Below are positions 1-8,338 of a DNA stretch of 30,895 bases, piece after piece (the stretch's first letter is position 1; the number at the start of each line of letters is the position of its first letter). This stretch comes from Chrysochromulina tobinii. Its lineage: Eukaryota > Haptophyta > Prymnesiales > Chrysochromulinaceae. The stretch spans positions 1-30,895 of the forward strand of contig JWZX01000899.1 of the NCBI GenBank assembly GCA_001275005.1, written 5' to 3'. The notes below the pieces were generated by a model. The model searched no databases. It was not told the DNA's origin and saw only the letters and a list, made by a program, of their open reading frames with translations. A program made the position numbers and the translations under genes.

Positions 1-611
1 GGCCGAGGCAGCGGCGGCGGCGGCAGGTCGAGGAGGGACAGAAGTGCGAACGTGCTGGGTGCGTGGTTGTAAGGGGAGGGGAGGTGTCCGTGTGGGCAAA
101 AGGGGCAAGCCGCGCGGATGCCGAGTCTGATCGCAGCCGCGCGGCGCCGCCACGCGCCGCAATAGAATATGGGAGGGCGCCTTCATGCCATTCCCCAAGT
201 GCACCCAGCCATGGGCCTCACGCCTCAGCCAAGTCAAGCGACTTGACTGTTGGCGGCCAGCCCGGCTGAGCCCGCCCCCTGCCAAGGACCCACGCGCCGC
301 TCGGCCGCCCGCCGCCATCACGGCGCACTCCGCGGCGGGTCTGTTCGGTGGCCGCGGCGCGCTCAGGCCCCACGCGTTATGACGGCGGGGCTATCGATGA
401 GGTCATCGGGGAGGCGTGGCGGGCCAACGCACGAGAGCCAAATTAGGCAAGTGCCCCCGCCTGACAGATAAGATCAAGTTGGGCGGGCGGCGTGGCGGTG
501 CACGGGTGGCGTGCGAGGGGGGCGGCGGGAAGGCACGGCCGGCGCCTTCCGTGGGGGGGGGGGATGGCAAGGTGTAGAGGGGAGTGTGTGGAGGGAGTGT
601 GCGCGTGCCTA
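1..611. other. Intergenic 3' flank, no gene supported
   Basis: This stretch lies downstream of the RCC1/GAP gene, which ends at 612 on the minus strand. Short open frames here have no recognisable domain and their residue make-up (Arg, Ala, Gly, Pro, Ser) is what GC-rich noncoding DNA gives by chance. A run of 11 G at 553-563 and GGC-repeat sequence at the left edge are the only notable points. It presumably holds the 3' UTR of that gene and perhaps the flank of a gene outside the window. Confidence 0.5.
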
Positions 612-3600
612 TTATGGGACGAGGGCCAGGGCGACAGGGCGACGGGCGGCGTGTGCCCCCACCTGCTTGTTCTGTTCTGACGAAACTTGGTCGGGCATGT
701 TGCCCAGCTCGAGGAGGATGGCGGTCAGCGGGTTCTCCGAGGAGGAGACGACTTCCGAGTGGTGCCGGTAGAGGACAGAGTGGACCAGGTAGAGCGAGTT
801 GAGCTCAAAGGCGCGCGTGGGCGTGCGAGACTCCGTCGACTCCATGTACACGGTGATGCGCCGTTGCTCATCGAGCTCGGGCACGTCGGCTAGGTTTGAG
901 TAGAACTGCTTCATGAGCTCGGTGGAGACCTTGATTTTGGCAGAGAGTTCCAACATCCAAGGCTCGGCGTTGTCGTCAAAGTGGCGCAGGCAGCCAACCG
1001 CCTTGAGTGACGTGGCAATCCGGAGCAGATTGCGCTTCATCGCAGCCGTTGGGCGCGATGAAGCGGAGCACAACTCGAATGCTTCGGGCTGGATGATCGC
1101 AGGGCATAGGTACGTGGTGAAGACGAAGTTGGCCACGCCAGCCATCCTTTGCTCGTCCGTCGCTTTGGGGAAACGATCCTGCGTCATCTCGTACACCCTT
1201 TTGGCGAGCACGCGGATGCCGTACGGCAGCTGGTTGCGGCACGCGATCACGCGCGTCAGGAAGAGCTCGACAATCTCGACGAGCGTCTTCACCCGTGGCT
1301 GAATGATCTCGCGCACTTCGCGGAACTGCCAGGCCTCCTTGGAACTGAGCTTCTCTGGCAGATCTTCGCCGATCTTATGGCGGAGTACCTGGGCGCATGC
1401 CTGGTACACGCGCGCCGGGTCGATCTCGAGGTCGAGAGATTTGCGCGAGAGCACCGCCGCGAGCGGCTTGAAGAGCATGTCCTTGAGCGCCTCGATGTTG
1501 GGGCCGCGGCGCGTGTACGCGGCCATGAGCTTCGTCACGTAGTTGACGGAGGCAAGAATCTGTCGCGGCTCCTGCACGGAGGCCATGTCTTCGTTCGTCG
1601 CGTGGATGATGAGCGAGAGGATGTAGTACTCGTCTCGCGCCTTGTAGTGGTTCGAGTAGATGCGGTCGCAGATGATCGCCACGAGGCGGTTGGTCTCGTC
1701 ATTCTCGCTCTTGCCAAGCGCGGCCTCCGATTCCTCCACCTTCTTGAGCATCACGGACAGGTTAGCCGGCTCCAGGTACAGCACTGAGATCATCCGCTCG
1801 TAGAGCCCCTTGGGGAACCCGGAGGACTTGATGCCGGGCATGAGCTCGCGGTGCTGGTACGCGTTGTACCGGCACAGTGTCTCGTGCACCGTCTTGTGGT
1901 TCGCAAGGACGAGCTGCACCTTATTCTCGATCTCGAGGCACGCCGCCTCTGCCGCTTCGTTGATGACCACCGCCTCATCGAGCTTTGCCTTGAGCTGCTC
2001 GATCTGCTTCTGCTCGTTCTCGATCACTTCGGCGACATTGTAAGTCTGCGACTTGACCAGCTGCTGAAGCACGTCGAGGGAAGGCCGGATGGCACGCCCG
2101 GCCATCGCCACCGCCATCACTGTCGAGATCGTCGTCGAGTCGGCTTGCTCTCCGCTCGAGGGTTCCCCACTGCCAGTCGCGAGCGCTCCGGAGCCACCGC
2201 CTGAGTCGACCACCTGGGCCGCGCGCACCGCGACAGTCTGCGAGTCGTCGAGGATCTTTTGTGCCGTGGCCGCGTCGATGTCGGTCCCATGCAGTCGTCG
2301 AATCATCTCGGGGGTCAGGAGACGGGAAGGCTCATCGTCTCGTGACACGCTGGTCAGAGATGAGGAGCTCAGCTCAACAACCTCGAGGGGCAGGTCCTGC
2401 TCATCGATCCTGCCCGTGCCGAGGCGCGAGTTGGCGCCGTTGCCCCAGGTGAACACCTGAGGAGGGAGGCAATCAACAAGAACTCAGAGATGCGATTGCA
2501 TAGGCACTCACTCAGAGAGGCAAGCAGCAGAGATGCATCGCAAGGGTGCACTCAGAGAGGCACTCAGCACTCACCTTCGCCATGCCAGCCTCTTCCGAGG
2601 CGCCAAGAGCGACGGCTCCGGAATGGTTGGCGCCACACGCGACATGGATCACCTTTTGCCCTTCGAGATCATGGATGGGGGTGGGGGTGAGTCGAGGATC
2701 CAGCCCGCCGACGCCGAGCTGGCCGTAGTGCCCCGCTCCCCACGCATACACGCGCATCCGATCCTTGGTCGCTGCGAGGGAGTGCGCCTCGCCCGCCGCG
2801 ATCGCGCCGATCTCGATGCCCTGCAGGTGCTGGATCGCCTTGGGCGCGTTACGGTTCTCGAGGTCACCATGACCAAGCTGACCCCGCTCGCCGATGCCCC
2901 AAGTGTACAGGTCACCCGTCTGCGTGAGCGCCATCGTGTGGAAGGAGCCGCAACAGATCTCCTTGACCATCTTGCGCCGGAGGAGACGGATCTCTGTCGG
3001 CACGAGCCGATTCTGATCGTCGGAAAGTCCGAGCTTACCCTTGAATCCTGAGCCCCACGCGAGGACCTCGTAGCCAGCACACAGCGCCACCGAGTGGGCA
3101 TAGGCGCATGCAACCATGACGACCTTCTTGGCGTCGAGCGGCACCAGGCGCGGCGTGGTCTCATCCTCCGGCTCGCCGAGCCCGAGCTTGCCAAATGAGC
3201 CGCTGCCCCAGGTATACAGCCGACCGTCCGACGTGACGGCAGCCGAATGCTCTTCGCCCGCAGCCGCGTGAATGATTTGGCAGTGCCCCTTGAGAGTAGC
3301 GATGATGCGCGGCTCCTCGATCTTGCTCTGGTCGCCATGGCCGAGCCGGCCGAGCGTGCCATCGCCCCACGAGTAGATGGTGCCGTCGGAGGTCACTGCG
3401 AGTACGTGCCGTACCCCCGCAGCGAGCTGGATGACCGGCTTACGATGGCCTCCGAGAGAGAGGACGCGCATGGGCCTAGAGACCTCACGCTCGTCGAGAC
3501 GCGACAGGTCGTGGCCCGTGGCGCCGTAACGGCCATCGCCCCAAGTGTACACGTCACCTTGGTCCGACAGGGCCACCGAGTAGAAGCCGCCGAAACACAG

Positions 3601-4970
3601 GTAACGGATGTACTTGGGCGTGAGCGCCTTCTTATACGCCGCGTCCGCCGCGTCACCGCTGCTGCCGAAATTGCCCGAGTCATCGCGGTCGCTCATCACC
3701 TTCTCGAGATTCTTGATGTGGGCGGGTACGGTGCGTGACTTGCTCGGGTCGTTTTGGGCTCCCAGCCCGAGTCGGCCGTTGCCATTGTACCCAAATGTGA
3801 AGAGGTCGCCGTTCTTCGTGAGCGCGATCGTGTGGAAGGTGCCGCACTCGACCTGCACGAACATAAAGGCGCCCGCGGCTACATTCTTGACCGGACGCGG
3901 AGTGAGCGAGTTCATCAGATCTTGCTGTCCGAGCTTGCCGTAGGTGCCCCCCCCCACGTGTAGAGTGTGTGGCCGCTCACATCCGGCTGCGCGCATGCGG
4001 CCGAGTGGAAAGTGCCTCCCGCGCACCAGATCAGCTGCGCGTTGCGAAAGTATTCGAGGTGCCGGGGCAACAGCTGCGGCGTCGTGTCGCCGTGGCCGAG
4101 CTTGCCGTAGTCGCCCACCCCCCACGTGTAGCACTGCGCCTTCTCGGCGGTGATCGCCATTGAGTGTGACTCCCCCGCGGCGATCATCAGGCACGCTTGG
4201 TCCTTCAGATCGTTCACCAGCTTCGGCCGGAACATGCCTCGCGTGTCCCCACTGCCCAGCCGGCCGCCGCCGCCGTATCCCCACGTATACACACTCCCCG
4301 CGGCTGTGAGAGCGATCGTGTGCTTGCTGCCGCACGCGACGGAGATGCAGGCCTTGCCTAGCAGAGCCTCGACGATCTTGGGCGAGTACACGTTCGCGTT
4401 GTCGCCGTGGCCCAGGTTGCCGTAGCTACCCGCGCCCCATGTAAGCACCTCGCCACCCTCGGAGATGGCGGCCGAGTGGTCGGAACCGCAAGCGACGCGC
4501 GCGATGCGCTTGCGCTTGAACTCGACGGCCTTCGGGATGCGCACGTTCTGCTCGTCGCCGTGGCCGAGTTTGCCGAACGCGCCTGAGCCCCACGAGTACA
4601 CGTGCCCCTGCTGCGTCACCGCGAGCGAGTGAGACGAGCCGGCAGCCATCGTCACGATGCTGTCACCCTCCTTCTCAAGCGCGAGCAGCCGCTTGGGGTA
4701 GTGCTCATCCTGCGGCTCGCCGAGCATGGCCTCGGTCTTGCCGTTCCGCCGCTCCTTCTCCTTGATGAAGTCTGTGCCCAGCTGGAAGTTGCGGGCCATG
4801 CCGAAGGCCACGAGATGGCCATTCTCGAGCACGGCAAGCGAGTGGCCGAGGCCAGCGTCGATGAATTTCTTCTTCGTCTTGGTGTCACGCGTGCGCGTGG
4901 CCTGCTGCTGCAGCATCGCGCTTGGCAAAAAAGACGAAAAAGCCGATTCCGCAGTCCCGTTTAGGGTCAC
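612..4970 (-). CDS. RCC1-repeat / IQGAP-type RasGAP-related fusion protein
   Basis: A protein of about 1413 residues, rebuilt from exon 1 (4970-2575) and exon 2 (2456-612). The start at 4970 lies about 40 residues before the first repeat. Fourteen RCC1 repeats follow (pattern ACGxxHSxAxxxxGxxYxWGxGxxGxLGHGD), enough for two seven-bladed propellers; the last is split by the intron. Then come a Gly/Ser linker, a coiled coil (1827-2040 region), an IQGAP-like GAP-related domain (about residues 1110-1330) with LPYGIRVLAK and YLCPAIIQPEAFE, and a RasGAP C-terminal segment (NPLTAILLELGNMP). RCC1 propellers bind chromatin, GTPases or membranes; IQGAP GAP-related domains bind Cdc42/Rac without speeding hydrolysis. 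A cytoskeletal or small-GTPase scaffold is inferred. Exon 1 is one base short in a C run at 3947-3955, which shifts the frame inside repeat 6. The conserved FLR arginine is missing. Confidence 0.85.
2457..2574 (-). other. Intron of the RCC1/GAP gene (118 bases, phase 0)
   Basis: On the minus strand the exon ends GCGAAG, then the donor GTGAGT; the acceptor is CTCCCTCAG followed by GTGTTCACCTGG. Joining gives AKVFTWGNG, which restores the 14th RCC1 repeat across the junction. Without removal the reading frame closes after 2512. The intron holds a perfect 14-base direct repeat at 2509-2522 and 2549-2562. Confidence 0.85.
3947..3955 (-). other. Frame break in a nine-base C/G homopolymer
   Basis: The coding strand reads TACACGT, nine G, then CACCTACGGC. 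Ten G would give YTWGGGTYGKLG, an exact RCC1 repeat; nine G sends the frame to a stop near 3915. Both flanks are clearly coding for RCC1 repeats in the two frames. Either one base was lost in sequencing or assembly, or this allele is broken. Exon 1 with one added base is exactly 799 codons and joins the phase-0 intron, which supports a single-base error. Confidence 0.85.
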
Positions 4971-5051
4971 GCGCCGTGTCGGGATATCTACACTCCAGTT
5001 ACCGTGTACAATTCACACCGCGTCGACAGCACAGCTCGTGTGTTGCGAAGG

Positions 5052-5669
5052 ATGCCAAAGATGGCGATGGTTTGGCGCGAGCAAGGTCGCTCGTCGTACT
5101 GGCGCAGCTTCATGTGCGGAGTGTCCGTGACCATCCTGCTGATGACCGTGATCATCTTTGGAACCTTGATGCTTTCGCCCGAGCGTGTCGAGCGCCTCTT
5201 CACGGACAGGCACTCGACAGTGGTGACCCCGGTGAACGTCGTCGGGGCTCGTGGGCAATCGCCGCCGCCGCCGCCTCACTTGCCGTCCAATGCCCCCGTG
5301 GTCCAGGCGGCCGCAACCGCGCTGCCACCGCCCGCCTCGGCCAGAAAGCAGCCGACGGATGCGGCGGAAGGTGCCCGCTACCTCGATGAGTTGTACCGTT
5401 GGCGCGCCAACATGCGCGAGCGGCGTAACGAGCGCAGGCAGCGCCAGCAGGTCGTGATGAACATGGTCATCGACGACCCGATGGCGCTCATGCGCGACAT
5501 GCTGGGCGACGTAGGCGGCGTCATGGGAGGCGCCGTGGGCGAGATGCTGAACGACGTGCAGAATGACCTGCGCCGCGACCAGAGCTTTGGCGCGGCCAAT
5601 GGTGGGGACCTCTTCTTCAGCCCCGGCGCGACCAATGGTGAGCCCTATGTGATCACCGTTGTGGCGTAA
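5052..5669 (+). CDS. Unknown single-pass membrane protein
   Basis: About 205 residues from the Met at 5052; an upstream in-frame Met at 5004 would give 221 but leaves only 33 bases to the divergent RCC1/GAP start. A basic N-terminus is followed by one hydrophobic segment (about residues 20-42, FMCGVSVTILLMTVIIFG), then a Pro-rich stretch (SPPPPPHLPSNAP), a basic segment rich in Arg (RRNERRQRQQ), and a Met/Asp/Gly-rich region with DDPMALMRDMLGDVGG. This looks like a type II or signal-anchored protein. I do not recognise a family. Absence of stop codons over 600 bases and GC-rich third positions support coding, though the opposite strand is also open here. Confidence 0.6.
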   Translation: MPKMAMVWREQGRSSYWRSFMCGVSVTILLMTVIIFGTLMLSPERVERLFTDRHSTVVTPVNVVGARGQSPPPPPHLPSNAPVVQAAATALPPPASARKQPTDAAEGARYLDELYRWRANMRERRNERRQRQQVVMNMVIDDPMALMRDMLGDVGGVMGGAVGEMLNDVQNDLRRDQSFGAANGGDLFFSPGATNGEPYVITVVA

Positions 5670-5692
5670 CACGGCACGCGCGTCCCCCCCCT

Positions 5693-5802
5693 AAGCGAGC
5701 ACGGTAGGAGTAGTGACGTGAGAGAGTAGAGTCAAGGGCACTCGTTAAAACGCCGGGTCGATAGCCCTAGAAGCGAGTACGGTACCAGCAGGAGTAGTGA
5801 CG
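5693..5802. repeat. Imperfect direct repeat, unit A (two copies)
   Basis: Copies at 5693-5718 and 5771-5802 both begin AAGCGAG[CT]ACGGTA and end GGAGTAGTGACG; the second has a six-base insertion between the two parts. The spacing is 78 bases. Confidence 0.65.
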
Positions 5803-6041
5803 CAGGTGTCTTTAAATGGTCGAAGTTGACGCGCGTCACTCAAGTTCCAGGCCAAGCACAACCAGAGGCGATACTGCCTGTGTGGCCAATTGTGTGGCTT
5901 CACCGACGTTTGTCCATGATCGACGACTACCTATCTTCGAGGACTCACACGGGGCGACGGTGGCGGCGGCATGATCTCGGTGAAGGCCTGGACGGAGCGA
6001 ACTAAAGTAGAGTAAAGGGTACATTAAACGCGGGTCAATAG
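5726..6041. repeat. Imperfect direct repeat, unit B (two copies)
   Basis: Copies at 5726-5764 and 6007-6041 share GTAGAGT[CA]AAGGG, a TTAAA core and GGGTC[GA]ATAG at the end, with short gaps between. With unit A they suggest a decayed duplicated segment. Confidence 0.55.
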
Positions 6042-6348
6042 ACAAATAGTAGCGTCCGTCCTGGTGCGAGTACGTCCAGCATGAAGCATGCCTTAGTATC
6101 CCTTAAGCTTAACGTAGCAGAAATCCGTTTTTCGATCAGTAATTTATATCGCTTGAAAATTATACGCCCGTTAACGCGCCTCAAGAGCCTCTAGAAGAGC
6201 CGAGCATCAGATCGCGCGAGACTCACAGCCGCGGCGAGACGGTCGGAGGTACGCGATCGGGTATGACTATGACGCTATATAACGCTAATGAGGAGATAAG
6301 TTCGGCCTACACAGCTAGTAGATGTACGGAGGCTTAAAAGCCGAACAC

Positions 6349-7917
6349 CTAGTTCACAATGAGTGGTGGCGAGAGCTCGTCCGGGGACCTCAGGGGCAAC
6401 CTCACGGGCAACGTCTCCTGGGCAGAGGAAGCCCCTGGTTGACTGTCGGACTGCGCGCGGCGCTCGATGATCAAGGAAAGCTTAGACCAGTCGGAGCACG
6501 CCAAGACCCCAAAGCCGAAGAGGACGAGCACAGTCTGCGCGAGAGCTGTGGCGCCCATGACGGCGCACATCTTGGCAAGGAGCGAATGGGTAGCCAAGTC
6601 TGTGAAGGCCATCACGAATGCGAACGGCACGGCTAGCAGATAGAAGGCGACCAGATTTGCACCCAGTCTCACGTAGCCAAGGCCGATCGGGTTGAACAAG
6701 CTGAACGCGTTGTTGTAGCTCATGCGCGTCTGCTGGTGCAGCGTGAGGACCCAGAGGAGCTTCCCAAACCAGCGCTGGACCTCGGGGTCATTCGAGATCA
6801 CGGCCGAAATACTCTCCGTGCACACGAGCAGTGGCAGATTCGAGACGCACACGAGCAGTGCTGAGAGGGTGCACATGAACGCGTACGCCCATGGTGCGCC
6901 GCGATCCTGTGCGCCAAGAAGTTTCAGCGCCCGCATCGACGTGGCCTGCGCCCAGCCCATTTGACAGGCAGAGCACAGCTGAGCGAACTGAACCCACACC
7001 GCACCGGCCGCGATGGCCTTGGACGGGAGGCCTGCGATGTGCGCGAGAGCAAGGATCTGTAACTCGAAGACGAACTCCGAACTGAGGGTGGAGAGCACTG
7101 CCGGCACGGAAAGGTTGACAAAGATCCGGGCCTCGGTGAGCGTAAACAGGCGCTCCCTGTTGCGCGGGAACACGAACATGACGCGCCCCAGCTGGAACCA
7201 ACACGCCAGCAGCGCCCAAACGACGAGCCGCGAGGCCTTGATACAAATTTGGACGAGCGCGGCACCGCGCATGCCCAGCTCCCACCTGTAGATGAACAGG
7301 TAGGTCACCACGACGTCCACGCCCATCCCCGTCACAAGCGAGTTGAAGGCTGCTGCCCGGGAATAGCCCAAGTTCATGAACAGTTGCTCTACTTGGCACT
7401 CCATCAAGAGCATCACCGCGGTGACGGACATCAGCCGACAATAAGTGGAGATGCCCGGTAGGAGTCGATCTTCGACCCCGACTGAGCCCATGATCTCGCC
7501 AGCAAACCAGCAGCAAATTAGAGACGGGATCAGAGCAAACGTCGAGAATAGCACAGACCTCCAGAAGTAGGCGGGGATCCTGTCCATGCGTCCCGCGCCG
7601 ATGCAGCCCGGGATGACCGACAAGATGTACGCATTCAGGCCCCATATGACCATATTGCAAGAGCAGGACCAAAATACTCGCGCAAATCCCAGACTCGCTT
7701 GAAGGTCAGCGCTCTGAGGCACATGCCCTGCCATCACGATGCTGAACATAGGCGGCACTCCCCACTCCAGAACGGCTGCAAAGCCAAGAGGTAACCCGTG
7801 CCGGAAGAAGTACCACAGCTCATATCGCCAGTGGTATGAAGCTTCTCGTGTACGAGCTTTGTGCTCGTCGTTCAGAGGCTCGAGCATTTGCACGGCGGCA
7901 CACCCACGCACGCGCAC
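6349..7917 (-). CDS. MATE-family multidrug and toxin extrusion transporter
   Basis: 522 residues from the first Met (7917); a second Met at 7887 (MLEPLNDEHK) is equally possible. About twelve hydrophobic segments in two halves are visible, and the N-terminal part (LWYFFRHGLPLGFAAVLEWG, then an A-G-H segment) resembles the first helices of eukaryotic MATE proteins. Features typical of the family include LGYSRAAAFNS after helix 5/6, GAALVQICIKASR, and an amphipathic stretch between the halves. MATE transporters export organic cations or secondary metabolites by exchange with protons or sodium at the plasma membrane or vacuole; the substrate cannot be read from sequence. The gene has no intron. 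The C-terminal 50 residues are hydrophilic and Ser/Pro-rich. Confidence 0.88.
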   Translation of the reverse strand: MRVRGCAAVQMLEPLNDEHKARTREASYHWRYELWYFFRHGLPLGFAAVLEWGVPPMFSIVMAGHVPQSADLQASLGFARVFWSCSCNMVIWGLNAYILSVIPGCIGAGRMDRIPAYFWRSVLFSTFALIPSLICCWFAGEIMGSVGVEDRLLPGISTYCRLMSVTAVMLLMECQVEQLFMNLGYSRAAAFNSLVTGMGVDVVVTYLFIYRWELGMRGAALVQICIKASRLVVWALLACWFQLGRVMFVFPRNRERLFTLTEARIFVNLSVPAVLSTLSSEFVFELQILALAHIAGLPSKAIAAGAVWVQFAQLCSACQMGWAQATSMRALKLLGAQDRGAPWAYAFMCTLSALLVCVSNLPLLVCTESISAVISNDPEVQRWFGKLLWVLTLHQQTRMSYNNAFSLFNPIGLGYVRLGANLVAFYLLAVPFAFVMAFTDLATHSLLAKMCAVMGATALAQTVLVLFGFGVLACSDWSKLSLIIERRAQSDSQPGASSAQETLPVRLPLRSPDELSPPLIVN

Positions 7918-8338
7918 GCGCGTGTGATGTGTGCACGTAGCGGAAAGAGGGAATTTTCAGAATCACGTCCACATCGTTCACACGAGACTACTCACACTGA
8001 ACGTAAGGACAACCCTGACGCGACGACCACCGCGTCGATGCGCGTGCGGTCGGAGCGCACGGCGTTGGACTGAAGAGGTCGAGTGCCTGCTTGAATCCGT
8101 AAAACCCTACCGGTCACTACCGTACGTTACTGAAACGACATCGGGCCGTGCGTAACCCTACACTCACTAGTGCCGCGTTCGGACGAAGAGTCACACTTGG
8201 GTGTCCGTCGATATACTTGTAACCACACACTTGACCCTCTCGGGGGAAAATCCCTATCCACACCGTGCGATTCCTCTGTTTCCCTCGGCCCACAAGTCGC
8301 GGAACAGCAAAGTCCACACTCTGCCGCAGACTAAGTGG
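7918..8338. promoter_or_regulatory. Intergenic region between divergent MATE and EF-hand genes
   Basis: About 420 bases with GC lower than the flanking genes. It must hold both 5' flanks. Purine/pyrimidine-alternating sequence rich in CACGCG lies at 7904-7940. No core promoter motif can be named with confidence. Confidence 0.4.

Larger units (their letters stand above)
5670..6348. other. Spacer between convergent gene ends, with degenerate repeats
   Basis: About 680 bases, lower in GC than the genes, with an AT-rich part near 6100-6170. It separates the stop of the small membrane protein from the end of the minus-strand transporter. No open frame here is convincing. Degenerate direct repeats are annotated separately. 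Confidence 0.5.

Noticed and set aside
63-471. Overlapping short plus-strand frames at the left edge
   Set aside because: Three frames are open at once with similar Ala/Pro/Arg composition, as expected of GC-rich noncoding sequence.
3915-3990. An intron as the cause of the frame change in the RCC1 repeats
   Set aside because: The repeat is continuous in sequence on both sides of the homopolymer, with no missing or extra residues except one base.
5013-5672. Minus-strand frame opposite the small membrane protein
   Set aside because: His/Arg/Val-rich without features, while the plus-strand frame has a clean membrane helix. Not fully excluded.
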